A stretch of DNA of 56,095 nucleotides. Origin: CANHVK01 sp044232905. Its GTDB lineage: Bacteria; Bacteroidota; Bacteroidia; Flavobacteriales_D; Crocinitomicaceae. Each line of letters opens with the position of its first letter. Within the stretch, counting starts at the first letter, position 1. A model generated the notes under the pieces. It was not told where the DNA came from, searched no databases, and saw only the letters and a program-made list of their open reading frames with translations. Positions 16,569 to 25,783 of this stretch are shown piece after piece. Position numbers and translations under genes: made by a program. The DNA lies in contig JBIIKZ010000009.1 of NCBI GenBank assembly GCA_044232905.1, positions 1 to 56,095 of the forward strand. Reading direction: 5' to 3'.

Positions 16569-17861
16569 ATGAAATACGATCAAATCTCTTCTCAACTTTT
16601 CATTAAGAATCGTTCTAAATTTAGTTCTAAAATACAAGGTAAATCTTTAGCAGTTTTCAATTCAAACGATATCTACCCAATTAGTGCAGATAGCACAATC
16701 CCTTTTCAACAACACCGTGACATTTTTTATCTTTCAGGAGTAGACCAAGAGGAGTCTATATTACTCCTTTTTCCAAGTGCGAATAATGAAAATCACCGAG
16801 AAATATTATTCTTAAAAGAAACAAATGAAACGATTGCTATTTGGGAAGGTGCAAAATTATCCAAAAAACAAGCATTTGAAGTTTCTGGGATAAAAACAGT
16901 TTACTGGCTTCAACAATTTGAGACTATTTTCAATCAATTGATGACAGAAGCAGAAGGGATCTATTTTAATACAAACGAACATTTACGCGCCGGAAAAGAT
17001 ACGGAAACACGTGAAGAACGTTTTGTGAAAAAATGTAAAAATGATTATCCAGCACATGCAGTGTATAAAAGCGCACCAATTCTGCATGCAATTCGTTCCG
17101 TAAAAGAGAATGAAGAACTCGTTTTAATGCAAAAAGCATGTGACATAACGAATAAGGGGATCAATCGTTTGTTAAAATTCATTAAACCAGGAGTTTGGGA
17201 GTATGAAATTGAGGCTGAATTAGCACATGAATTTTTAATGAACCGTTCTAAAGGTTTTGCTTATACGCCTATCATTGCATCTGGGAAAAACGCCTGTGTA
17301 CTTCATTATATTGAGAATAATCAACTATGTGTATCTGGCGATTTAGTATTACTAGACGTAGGTGCAGAATATGCAAATTACGCATCTGATTTAACACGTT
17401 GCCTTCCTGTGAATGGTAAATTCAGTGCGAGACAAAAAGCAATCTATAATTCCGTATTACATGTAAAAAACGAGGCTCAAAAGATGTTAGTACCAGGGAC
17501 AATTATCGCTGAATACCATCAAGAAGTTGGTCGTTTTATGGAAAGTGAATTGATTAAATTAAAATTAATCGATGCAACAGACATCAAAAATCAAGATCCA
17601 GCATGGCCTGCATATAAAAAATATTTTATGCATGGTACTTCTCACTTTTTAGGATTGGACACGCACGACGTTGGCTTATTTCATGAACCTATAAAAGCTG
17701 GAATGGTATTCACTTGTGAACCTGGTATTTACATTCCTGAAGAAGGAATTGGTATACGTTTAGAAGATGATTTAGTAGTTCAAGAAAATGGTAATCCTTT
17801 TAATTTAATGGCAAATATTCCAATTGAAGTGGAAGAGATTGAATCCATAATGAACTCCTAA
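16569..17861 (+). CDS. pepP: Xaa-Pro aminopeptidase (aminopeptidase P)
   Basis: A 430-residue metallopeptidase that removes N-terminal residues preceding proline. The N-terminal aminopeptidase P domain (about 1-150) precedes the M24 pita-bread catalytic domain. The five dinuclear-metal ligands are all visible: Asp263 and Asp274 (LLDVGAEYANYASDLTR), His355 (FMHGTSHFLGLDTHD), Glu384 (TCEPGIY) and Glu399 (GIGIRLEDD). It has no signal peptide and should be cytoplasmic. The ATG at 16569 is well placed behind a good promoter. The alpha/beta hydrolase ATG immediately follows its stop, so the two form an operon. Confidence 0.94.
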   Translation: MKYDQISSQLFIKNRSKFSSKIQGKSLAVFNSNDIYPISADSTIPFQQHRDIFYLSGVDQEESILLLFPSANNENHREILFLKETNETIAIWEGAKLSKKQAFEVSGIKTVYWLQQFETIFNQLMTEAEGIYFNTNEHLRAGKDTETREERFVKKCKNDYPAHAVYKSAPILHAIRSVKENEELVLMQKACDITNKGINRLLKFIKPGVWEYEIEAELAHEFLMNRSKGFAYTPIIASGKNACVLHYIENNQLCVSGDLVLLDVGAEYANYASDLTRCLPVNGKFSARQKAIYNSVLHVKNEAQKMLVPGTIIAEYHQEVGRFMESELIKLKLIDATDIKNQDPAWPAYKKYFMHGTSHFLGLDTHDVGLFHEPIKAGMVFTCEPGIYIPEEGIGIRLEDDLVVQENGNPFNLMANIPIEVEEIESIMNS

Positions 17862-18617
17862 ATGCCTGCATTAAATATTCGTATTCAAGGTTCAGGAATA
17901 CCCGTAGTGTTTCTCCATGGTTTTTTAGAATCCTCCACGATGTGGAAATACTTACAATTTCCACAAGATGTATTTCAATGTATCTATGTGGATATTCCTG
18001 GACACGGAAAATCTGCACCATTAAAGGATGAAAACGCAAGTATAAATTCCTTAGCTCAATCTATTTGTAATGAATTAGTTTCAAAAGGAATTACAACATT
18101 TGATTTAGTTGGTCATTCCATGGGTGGATATGTAGCGTTAGAAATAGCTAGAATCGTAAAATTTAGTCCAAAGGTAATTTTATTAAATTCTAACTTTTGG
18201 GAGGATGCGACTGAAAAAAAACTGAATAGAGATCGTGTAATTTCGATTATTTCTAGAAATAAAGATTTATTTATTCAAGAAGCGATTCCAGGATTATTTA
18301 TAAATCCGTCCGCACACAAATCATCCATTGAAACCTTGATTTCAGAAGCTAAAGATATATCCATCGATGGAATTACCTATGTAAGTTTAGCAATGCGAAA
18401 CAGGCCTGATTTAACGCACTTTGCGCAATCTATCGCAAACACATTAGTGTGTGTACAAGGGGAAAAAGATGCGATTGTTACTGAAGAAGAGATGGTATTA
18501 AAAAGCGCGGGCCTTATACCTTGTATTACAATTCCTAATGCTGGTCATATGTCGCACATTGAAGCGAGTAAAGTTGTAGAAAAAACTATAACAGACTTGT
18601 TACTAGACAAACTCTAG
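17862..18617 (+). CDS. alpha/beta hydrolase
   Basis: A 251-residue alpha/beta-hydrolase-fold protein. The oxyanion HG motif (FLHGF, 17-21), VDIPGHGKS (43-51), the nucleophile elbow GHSMGG (84-89, Ser86), an acid candidate Asp203 (GEKDAIV) and His229 (AGHMSHIE) are all present. It is probably an active esterase or related hydrolase. The substrate cannot be deduced. Its start codon directly abuts the pepP stop. Its end overlaps the convergent HEAT-like gene by 4 nt. Confidence 0.88.
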   Translation: MPALNIRIQGSGIPVVFLHGFLESSTMWKYLQFPQDVFQCIYVDIPGHGKSAPLKDENASINSLAQSICNELVSKGITTFDLVGHSMGGYVALEIARIVKFSPKVILLNSNFWEDATEKKLNRDRVISIISRNKDLFIQEAIPGLFINPSAHKSSIETLISEAKDISIDGITYVSLAMRNRPDLTHFAQSIANTLVCVQGEKDAIVTEEEMVLKSAGLIPCITIPNAGHMSHIEASKVVEKTITDLLLDKL

Positions 18618-19192
18618 TATTCGTCATCTGCGTCCACAATACGCTGAAAATCTTTAATCAATAAAGCAATTTCACTAATAAGTATCCCTTTTTGACTGTT
18701 TTTATCTGGATTTGATTCTGCGTAAGCTCCTAAAAGCACTTGCGCTTCCATTACCGAATTTTCAGAAAAGGGTCCATCTAAATTTTCAATAATTGTCAAA
18801 CATTCCAATGTTATTATAAAATCTCCTTTTAAAGCTAGATCTACAAAAACCTCCAAATAATCTGTATAATCTAATGGAGAATTCCAAATCGTTGAAAGTA
18901 ATAACTGTTGGTAATCCTTTAATTCCGTTTGTTGAATTAAATCCATCATTACACTTCTTGCTTTACGATCTTTTAAACAAGCTAAAAATTCAAGAATTAA
19001 AGCGTTTTTTTCTGTATGATTTTTTGTATTTAATTCCAATATAATTGGAAGTAATATACTTGGTTCACCTACGATTTTAAGTCCTTCGAAAGCTGTTTTT
19101 ACAATAGCAGTATTATTAGATTTTACATCCAATAATAAAGATTCAATTTTTGCTTTTTTAGTTCCAGTAGATTTTTTCGCTTTTTCTTCCAT
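18614..19192 (-). CDS. HEAT-repeat-like alpha-helical protein
   Basis: A 192-residue, largely helical protein. A basic N-terminus (MEEKAKKSTGTKKAKIE) is followed by repeated helix pairs such as VKTAFEGLKIVGEPSILLPI and EKNALILEFLACLKDRKARS, which read like HEAT/ARM repeats. It has no signal peptide or membrane segment, so a cytoplasmic scaffold or adaptor role is plausible but unproven. On the minus strand a TAAATTTG -7 box lies at 19210-19217, 18 nt upstream of the ATG. I do not recognise a named family. Confidence 0.7.
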   Translation of the reverse strand: MEEKAKKSTGTKKAKIESLLLDVKSNNTAIVKTAFEGLKIVGEPSILLPIILELNTKNHTEKNALILEFLACLKDRKARSVMMDLIQQTELKDYQQLLLSTIWNSPLDYTDYLEVFVDLALKGDFIITLECLTIIENLDGPFSENSVMEAQVLLGAYAESNPDKNSQKGILISEIALLIKDFQRIVDADDEY

Positions 19193-19209
19193 CCAATTTA
19201 TATTTTATA

Positions 19210-19217
19210 CAAATTTA
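19210..19217 (-). promoter_or_regulatory. -7 box of the HEAT-like gene
   Basis: TAAATTTG on the minus strand fits TAnnTTTG, 17 nt upstream of the ATG at 19192. No clear -33 box. Confidence 0.4.
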
Positions 19218-19303
19218 AGAAATTAGGATAGACTGCGTGTTATTATTTACAAATTGGGAGTAACCCTGAAAATAAAATAGGATTAAAACACTTTAGTTTG
19301 AAT

Positions 19304-20056
19304 CTATTTTTTTTTGTTAGTAAGCGTAAAAAGAATAGGCACTAAAAATATACCTATCGTTAATAAAGATACAAACATATCTGCCGTTTCACTTTTCATG
19401 AAGATAGAAACCGCTTGTGTTGGGAAAAAATGTTCATAGATTGAAAACGACAATTTAAGTCCTAAAATAGCAATAACAATGAATGCTGAAGTTTCCAAAA
19501 AAGGAAATTTCTCCATCAATTTCACAAACCATTGCGCTACAAAACGCATTGCTAGAATACCAATAAAAACACCAATACAGATTAAGATCGTATTTGGCGT
19601 ATAAGCAACAGCAGCAAAGACATTATCAATCGAAAAAGCCATATCCATTAATTCTACCAAGGCAATTGTAGCCCAAAAATTTCCGATATACCCAACTGTT
19701 TTTCGATACAACCAATTTGCATTTTTATCTACGAATTCTTCTGGATTATCCGATTTTTGTTTCTTTTTCCACCAATCGAAAACTAAATAAAGTAAGTATA
19801 ATCCACCTATTGGTTTTAACCACCATATTTTTATCAAAACGGATGCAAATAATAATGCTAATCCTCTAAAAACATAAGCACCAAGAATACCATATTTCAA
19901 TGCTTTTTGACGTTGATTTTCAGGCAAATCTAAAACCATCGTTGCTAAAACGGCAGCATTATCTATTGAAAGTAAACTTTCAATCAATATTAAATTACCA
20001 ATGATAATTAATGAAGAAGTAGGGTTGTCTATTATTTGTTGAACTAATTCGTGCAT
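19304..20056 (-). CDS. TerC family integral membrane protein
   Basis: A 250-residue inner-membrane protein of the TerC family, whose members have been linked to tellurite resistance and, in some bacteria, to manganese efflux or metal loading of exported enzymes. The family's duplicated acidic motif is present: IESLLSIDNAA (25-35) and VELMDMAFSIDNVFAA (134-149), buried in helices. About seven hydrophobic segments are visible. A cytoplasmic loop rich in Lys (WWKKKQKSDNPEEF) separates the two halves. It is a single gene with its own -7 box; the cargo metal is not known. Confidence 0.92.
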   Translation of the reverse strand: MHELVQQIIDNPTSSLIIIGNLILIESLLSIDNAAVLATMVLDLPENQRQKALKYGILGAYVFRGLALLFASVLIKIWWLKPIGGLYLLYLVFDWWKKKQKSDNPEEFVDKNANWLYRKTVGYIGNFWATIALVELMDMAFSIDNVFAAVAYTPNTILICIGVFIGILAMRFVAQWFVKLMEKFPFLETSAFIVIAILGLKLSFSIYEHFFPTQAVSIFMKSETADMFVSLLTIGIFLVPILFTLTNKKK

Positions 20057-20072
20057 ATGGAAATTTTTAAGA

Positions 20073-20080
20073 CAAAATTA
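20073..20080 (-). promoter_or_regulatory. -7 box of the terC-like gene
   Basis: TAATTTTG on the minus strand fits TAnnTTTG, 16 nt upstream of the ATG at 20056. The nearest TTG lies too close to be a standard -33 box. Confidence 0.4.
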
Positions 20081-20180
20081 AACTAAAAACACCAATCGAA
20101 GATGAGCATTTAAAATTGATAAAATCAAATTAATAAAGGATTGAAAAAAGTACAAAAGGCGGTTTTGTACACTTAACCTA

Positions 20181-22322
20181 TTATTTTTTTTTCTTTTTCC
20201 CTTTTTTGGAATCTTTCTTCTCCAATTTTAAATTTTCTACAGGAGAAAGTAATTTTTGTTCTGCCAAATCTGGATCAAAGTCCATGCCTCTTACAAAACC
20301 TTCTGTTCGTCTATTTAAAGCATGTAATTTTTCGAATTTAACAAGGTCTTTGGTTTTAAATTGATTGATGTATTTTTCGGATAAAACCACTGCTTTTCCT
20401 CTTTCATCTATCCATTTTACGGGTTCTTTTTCCCCTTTACCTACCGGAATCAGGCGACGAATATCAATTCCTTTTTCCTCTACCAAGTAGAGTACACATT
20501 CCCTTGCTCTGTTTTTGGAAAGTTTTAAATTAAAATCATCATTACCACGACAATCTGTATGCGAACTTAACTCCAAAATCATTTTCGGATATTTCATCAA
20601 TACATCATATACAAAATTTAAAGAGTCTTTCGAACTGATTGTAGAATCTTGTAACAATTCCCATTTACCAAAAGCATATCTTACCTCTGGGATACGAATT
20701 TTTTCTTCTGGGATTAGTAATGGAACATCGATTATAAAGTTTTGATCATAGCGTAAACCACGTGTTGTGAATTGCGTTTCACTTTTATTTTTCTCAGCAC
20801 CAACACGATAGGTTAAAATCGTATAGTCTGTATTTTCTTTAATTACGCGTTCTCCATTCGCTTTAGTTTCAAAAAAGATTACACCCTTTTTGTCTGTAAC
20901 ACCTTCCACTTTAGAGCTATCCGAACCAATAATTAACACCTTTACATTTCCAATTTTCTTTTCTATTTGTCCTAATTTACTAACGATAATTTTGATATCG
21001 TATTTATTTGGAGGTAATTGGTACTTGTATAAATCTGTTTTGAAGGTTTTACCTAATCCTGACTTTCTTTCGGAAGTTAAATATCCCTCGGTTTCGTTAA
21101 TTTCTATTAAACTAAAGTCATTTGCTTCAGAATTTCTAGGATATCCAATATTTTCTGCTTTTTCCCATAAATTCTTTCCATTTGCCGAACTCTTAATCGC
21201 TTTGAAGATATCTAAAGCTCCTAATCCAGGTCTACCATCTGTAGCAAAATATAAATCTTCATAGGCATTAAACGTTGGGAACATTTCATTTCCAGCGGTA
21301 TTGATTTCAGGACCTAAATTTACAGGAGGAGCCCAAATATCTGCTTTTTTAGAATAGGTAGAATACCATAAATCTTTACCTCCAAAACCTCCAGGTAGTT
21401 CTGCAACAAAAATTAAAAAGTTTCCATCTGCAGAAACACAAGGTTGGCCAATTGAAACAGAATCTGCATTTTTTAATGGTAATTTAATTGGTTCAGCCCA
21501 ATCTTTCCCGCGTAATTCAGACATCCAAATTTCACATCCTAAATTTTTGTTTTTTTCGTATGGGCAACGTGTAAAAAACATTTTTTTAAATTTACTATCA
21601 AAACATACCGTTCCTTCGTTAAATTCTGTATTTATTTTTTCCCCAGGTAACAAGACAGGTTCTCCAAAATTCCCTTTTTTATCAATCTGCGTAAACCATA
21701 AGTCCATATGCGGTTCACCTGTTCTTGGGTCCGTTCCACCGGACATAGAACTTGGTCTATTTGAACTAAATACAATGGAAGATTTCTTTTTATCTGCAAA
21801 AACTGGAGACATGTCAAAGCCTTCTTTGTTTAAAACAGAAATATTGGTTACTAAGTGATTTGTTTTACGTGACATAAATTTAGCCACTTCCTTACAAGCA
21901 ACTAAACCTGCGTCAGCTCTGGAATCCAAGGGAGCTATATTTTTGTACGCATTATAATTTTCGATCGCTAAATTATAATCCCCCATGTAACGAATCATTT
22001 CTGCGTAGTAAAATAATACTTCTGGATGAATTGTTTGGTAATTCACTACTAAGGCTTTTTGATACCAATCCAACGCATTTTTATAATCTTCAAGCATACG
22101 ATAGCATTCCCCTGTTTTGAATGCCATATCCCCTTTTCTTTCAGAAGCTTTTCTGCTTTTTGGATTTACCTTTTCAAAAGCATACATAGTTAGCTTAACG
22201 GCCTCGATGTAATTTTCGTCTTGAAATGCTTTATTTGCTTTTTTGATTTCTTTTGGCTCTTGGCTAAACACTTGAAAAGCAAGTATTAGCATACAAAAGA
22301 AAAGTATATTACGAAATAACAT
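20181..22322 (-). CDS. OmpA-family protein with TPR and PD40 beta-propeller (PorE-like architecture)
   Basis: A 713-residue periplasm-facing protein using the ATG at 22322, which gives a proper signal peptide (MLFRNILFFCMLILAFQVFSQ). The ATG at 22376 would add 18 unlikely residues. TPR-like helices (about 25-135) precede PD40/WD40-like propeller blades (about 165-420, with VFSSNRP and DLWFTQ). A carboxypeptidase-regulatory-like domain (about 455-545) and a C-terminal OmpA peptidoglycan-binding domain (about 565-690, with LSSHTDCRGNDDFNLKLS and NRAREC) complete it. The domain order is that of PorE, a T9SS component that anchors the machine to peptidoglycan. Several paralogues share this order, so orthology is unproven. 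The tail is Lys-rich. It is the last gene of the PASTA-T9SS cargo-RluD operon. Confidence 0.85.
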   Translation of the reverse strand: MLFRNILFFCMLILAFQVFSQEPKEIKKANKAFQDENYIEAVKLTMYAFEKVNPKSRKASERKGDMAFKTGECYRMLEDYKNALDWYQKALVVNYQTIHPEVLFYYAEMIRYMGDYNLAIENYNAYKNIAPLDSRADAGLVACKEVAKFMSRKTNHLVTNISVLNKEGFDMSPVFADKKKSSIVFSSNRPSSMSGGTDPRTGEPHMDLWFTQIDKKGNFGEPVLLPGEKINTEFNEGTVCFDSKFKKMFFTRCPYEKNKNLGCEIWMSELRGKDWAEPIKLPLKNADSVSIGQPCVSADGNFLIFVAELPGGFGGKDLWYSTYSKKADIWAPPVNLGPEINTAGNEMFPTFNAYEDLYFATDGRPGLGALDIFKAIKSSANGKNLWEKAENIGYPRNSEANDFSLIEINETEGYLTSERKSGLGKTFKTDLYKYQLPPNKYDIKIIVSKLGQIEKKIGNVKVLIIGSDSSKVEGVTDKKGVIFFETKANGERVIKENTDYTILTYRVGAEKNKSETQFTTRGLRYDQNFIIDVPLLIPEEKIRIPEVRYAFGKWELLQDSTISSKDSLNFVYDVLMKYPKMILELSSHTDCRGNDDFNLKLSKNRARECVLYLVEEKGIDIRRLIPVGKGEKEPVKWIDERGKAVVLSEKYINQFKTKDLVKFEKLHALNRRTEGFVRGMDFDPDLAEQKLLSPVENLKLEKKDSKKGKKKKK

Positions 22323-22406
22323 AATGTTTATCAATTTAATTCTAACAAATAGAATTTGAAAGTAAGTATAAATCACGAAACTACAAAATGATACATAGAA
22401 AATTAA

Positions 22407-23459
22407 CTACTCTCTCGAACCTTGGGTATAATTTTCCCATTTTTTCAGAATCTCTAGAAAACCTTGAGGTAAATCTGAATCAAAACTTAAATATGTATTC
22501 GTCATTGGATGAAGGAAACCAAGTGTTTTAGCATGTAAAGCTTGGCCAGGAATCAGCGAAAAACTGTTCTCCACAAATTGTTTGTATTTTGTATGGGTGG
22601 TTCCTCTTAAAATTGCATCTCCACCATATTCATTGTCATTAAATAGTGGATGTCCTATGGATTTCAAGTGAGCACGAATTTGATGTGTACGCCCAGTTTC
22701 TAGTTTACACTCAATTAAAGTAACTAATCCAAATCGCTGTAAAACAGTATAATGGGTTACAGCATGTTTTCCGTGCTCGCTTCCCTCTGGAAAAACAGCC
22801 ATAACTTTTCTATTTTTCAAGGATCTTCCTATGTTACCAATAATTGTACCTGTATCTTCTTTTACATCTCCCCAAACAAGCGCATTATATCTTCGTTCTG
22901 TAGTACGATCAAAAAACTGTTTAGCAAGATGTGTAAGGACAAATTCTGTTTTGGCAATGACCATTAATCCGGTAGTGTTTTTATCTAAACGATGCACTAA
23001 ACCTGGTCTTCCCGAATAATCAGAGGTTTTAACAGGTAAATTATCAAAATGGTACACTAAAGCGTTAACTAAAGTACCTGAATAATTGCCATACCCTGGA
23101 TGAACTACCATTTCAGATGGTTTATGTACCACTGCTAAATATTCATCCTCGTATGCTATTTTAATTGGAATGTTTTCCGGAATCAATTCAATTTCTCGAA
23201 TCGGATACGGAAAAACTACAGAAATTTCATCGCCAGGCTTAACCTTGTAGTTTGGTTTTATAGGTAATTTATTTGCTAAAACATTCCCATTTCTAGCAGC
23301 AACTTGAATTTTATTTCTAGATGTATTTGGTAAACGATCTAATAAAAATTTATCAATACGAATAATTTCTTGCCCATTATCGACTTTAAATTTATGGTGC
23401 TCAAATAACTCATCTTCCCCAGCGTTTTCTTCCCATTCGGCATCATTGAAATTGTCCAT
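22407..23459 (-). CDS. rluD: RluA/RluD family 23S rRNA pseudouridine synthase
   Basis: A 350-residue enzyme that isomerises uridine to pseudouridine in RNA. An N-terminal S4 RNA-binding domain (about 33-95, with RIDKFLLDRLPNTSRNKIQ) is followed by the catalytic domain with RPGLVHRLDKNTTGL (about 146-160), where the aspartate of HRLDK is the catalytic residue. GRTHQIRAHL (about 257-266) is also present. The S4 domain and the length suggest RluD (23S helix 69) rather than RluA, but the exact target cannot be read from sequence. Its ATG overlaps the last base of the upstream T9SS cargo gene, so expression is coupled. Confidence 0.9.
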   Translation of the reverse strand: MDNFNDAEWEENAGEDELFEHHKFKVDNGQEIIRIDKFLLDRLPNTSRNKIQVAARNGNVLANKLPIKPNYKVKPGDEISVVFPYPIREIELIPENIPIKIAYEDEYLAVVHKPSEMVVHPGYGNYSGTLVNALVYHFDNLPVKTSDYSGRPGLVHRLDKNTTGLMVIAKTEFVLTHLAKQFFDRTTERRYNALVWGDVKEDTGTIIGNIGRSLKNRKVMAVFPEGSEHGKHAVTHYTVLQRFGLVTLIECKLETGRTHQIRAHLKSIGHPLFNDNEYGGDAILRGTTHTKYKQFVENSFSLIPGQALHAKTLGFLHPMTNTYLSFDSDLPQGFLEILKKWENYTQGSRE

Positions 23460-25735
23460 TATAGTTTGCTTATTTTATATGTTTGACCTGTTTTTTTATC
23501 TTGAAAAAGATATATTCCCGTTGGGAAATCTACCATTGAAACTTTGGATTGATTTTCTTCTATTTGCAGTAACATTTTACCTTGAATATCCCTTAAAAAA
23601 CCACCATCAAACCCAAGATAATTTGGTGTAATCGTAATAAATTCCTGTGTCGGATTAGGGTAGATACTGATGGTCTGTTGTACCATAATACTTGCTTCAT
23701 TTAACCCGATATGCTTATTCAGATTAGAGGAAAATATAGGCCGAATCATTAATGCACCTTTTGTCAATGATTTATTCCAGTCTGTCCCAGAATTTGAATA
23801 AAACATTTTAGAATTCGTTCGTGTGTTTACATCAAATCCGATGTTTAAAGGGTCTTGATCAAATTGCTTGATTCCTACGAAAAAAGTTCCCGACATTTGC
23901 AGACGTTTAAAATCTTTAAAATAATAATTTGTAAACTTATTTCTTTTATCCTGATAAATAGGTTGTTGCGGCGAAAACTCTTCATCTTTGTAAATGATGG
24001 TATTCGGTAGTCCATTTTTCTCATCCCACACATATAATGAAAAAAGTTTTTTTGATTTATCAGATACGGTAGGTACAAAATGAATGGATATGCCTAACAA
24101 AGAATCTGACATATAAGGTTCAAATTTATACGCAACAGTTGCCGAAGGAGTTTTCAATCCGTATGCTAACTCTGCACTACCATCATCATAAGCGTAATAA
24201 TCACGAAATATCTGATAGGAATAAGCAGTATCATTCTGAACATACGCCGTATAATATTTTTGTTCGAAGGGTGCGGGAATAACTGTTTTTATATAAAAAG
24301 TTGCAGAATCATCGGAATTCGAAGGAAAACTAAACGCCTGTTTAGAAAAATCAAAGTAATTATTATAGGTAGTTAAAGGCAAGTAATTGATATCTCCTCC
24401 CGATAATTGTTGCCCAGGTAAATTGATGGATTTTAGTTTACTTTTCTTATGGTAAATTTCAACTGTACCATCTAAATTTTGTTGTGGAATAGCAAAACCA
24501 TTATATACAGATATGGTAACAGAATCGTTAATTACATTTTTTGAAACACTTTTATAATGCTTCCAAGGTACAGCTGTGTATTCTTCTAAAAGAGAACCTG
24601 TAGGATATACTAAAGCAAAATCTTTAAATACATTCGTATCGGTTAATTTTGAATCTTTTTTCAACTCTACATAATCCAAATGAAAATGATCTAAACTTCC
24701 AGAGATATCCCCGAAATTAACAAAGCGGAATTTAAAATTTTTCTTAAAAAATGCTGGATTCGTAATTGCTAAATGTACTTTTTTAAACGTTTTTGATTCG
24801 GCTTCAAATTTTACTGGATCCGAATCTACTGTAGTAGCCCAAAAAGATACCCATAGATCCCAATCCGGTCGATAGACTTGTAAACACAATGAATCGTGCT
24901 GTTGTTTAGAGCCATCGTTTATATTTTCAGGCGCATCTCCGAATCCTTTTGGTTGGTATATAAAACTTATATAAACGGAATCCGCAGGTACCAATGAAGA
25001 TAAATCAATATTTTTGGATGTTAGATAGTCTCCATATCCTCTTGATTGTGTGTTGATTGCATAAGGATATCCTTTATCATTTAAACCATCAAAACTTGCT
25101 ATACCTAAAGACCAAGGTTGATACGCCAAGGTGTAATTATGAAACGCAAATGAATCCACCCAAATTGCATTACTATCTTTCAAGGATTTAAAAAAGACAC
25201 GCGCAGAATCTAATAGTACATCTTTCGTGTTTATTTTAAGGGAGTCATGAGAATTCTTACTCCCAATCGTATCATAATAGGTATATGCAGGATAAACAAT
25301 ACGATCTTGAAAAGTTGGTGGGTACGTCGTTAAATTATACACAACTATTGTGACCGGTTTATTTAAAATACTTGTGTCTTTTTTTGAAGAAGTATCATAA
25401 GTTGAAGTATAGGATTTATTAAACGTATATTGAGCAAACGTATATAAGGGCTTGTCGGTTAATTTATTTTTTAAAGAATAATACAGGGTATTTTGAATGT
25501 TACCAGTAAGGGAAGAATCATACTTTTGAAAACGATTGGTAGAAAAATCATCAAATATTGGAAGCTTAAGTGTGTCAACGCTGTAAATTATGATCGAATC
25601 AATTGATTTATTGCGTTTTATATTATTTTGTGAAGTACCTGCTAAATTAGTTTCTAATGGAGATAAAAATTCGTCTTGCGCAACAAGTTTTAAATTAGTT
25701 AGACAAAACAAAACAACAAAAAAGATAAAACGCAT
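23459..25735 (-). CDS. secreted protein with T9SS type A C-terminal sorting domain
   Basis: A 758-residue exported protein. It has a signal peptide (MRFIFFVVLFCLTNLKLVAQ), a long beta-rich body with no recognised catalytic motif, and a C-terminal sorting domain of about 70 residues. That domain contains ISIYPNPTQEFITI, then LRDIQGKML, and ends FPTGIYLFQDKKTGQTYKISKL, the type A Por secretion tail. It should cross the outer membrane by T9SS and be released or attached to the surface. It lies between the PASTA gene (48 nt upstream) and rluD (1-nt overlap). A secreted cargo inside a peptidoglycan/ribosome operon is a curious placement. Confidence 0.88.
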   Translation of the reverse strand: MRFIFFVVLFCLTNLKLVAQDEFLSPLETNLAGTSQNNIKRNKSIDSIIIYSVDTLKLPIFDDFSTNRFQKYDSSLTGNIQNTLYYSLKNKLTDKPLYTFAQYTFNKSYTSTYDTSSKKDTSILNKPVTIVVYNLTTYPPTFQDRIVYPAYTYYDTIGSKNSHDSLKINTKDVLLDSARVFFKSLKDSNAIWVDSFAFHNYTLAYQPWSLGIASFDGLNDKGYPYAINTQSRGYGDYLTSKNIDLSSLVPADSVYISFIYQPKGFGDAPENINDGSKQQHDSLCLQVYRPDWDLWVSFWATTVDSDPVKFEAESKTFKKVHLAITNPAFFKKNFKFRFVNFGDISGSLDHFHLDYVELKKDSKLTDTNVFKDFALVYPTGSLLEEYTAVPWKHYKSVSKNVINDSVTISVYNGFAIPQQNLDGTVEIYHKKSKLKSINLPGQQLSGGDINYLPLTTYNNYFDFSKQAFSFPSNSDDSATFYIKTVIPAPFEQKYYTAYVQNDTAYSYQIFRDYYAYDDGSAELAYGLKTPSATVAYKFEPYMSDSLLGISIHFVPTVSDKSKKLFSLYVWDEKNGLPNTIIYKDEEFSPQQPIYQDKRNKFTNYYFKDFKRLQMSGTFFVGIKQFDQDPLNIGFDVNTRTNSKMFYSNSGTDWNKSLTKGALMIRPIFSSNLNKHIGLNEASIMVQQTISIYPNPTQEFITITPNYLGFDGGFLRDIQGKMLLQIEENQSKVSMVDFPTGIYLFQDKKTGQTYKISKL

Positions 25736-25783
25736 ATCAAAAAATTAAATCAACTTTACATCAACGAAAAGAAGGAGAATTTA

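Noticed and set aside
16452..16637. A 61-codon minus-strand frame across the pepP start
   Set aside because: It covers the pepP promoter and N-terminus, has no family resemblance and overlaps a well-supported gene.
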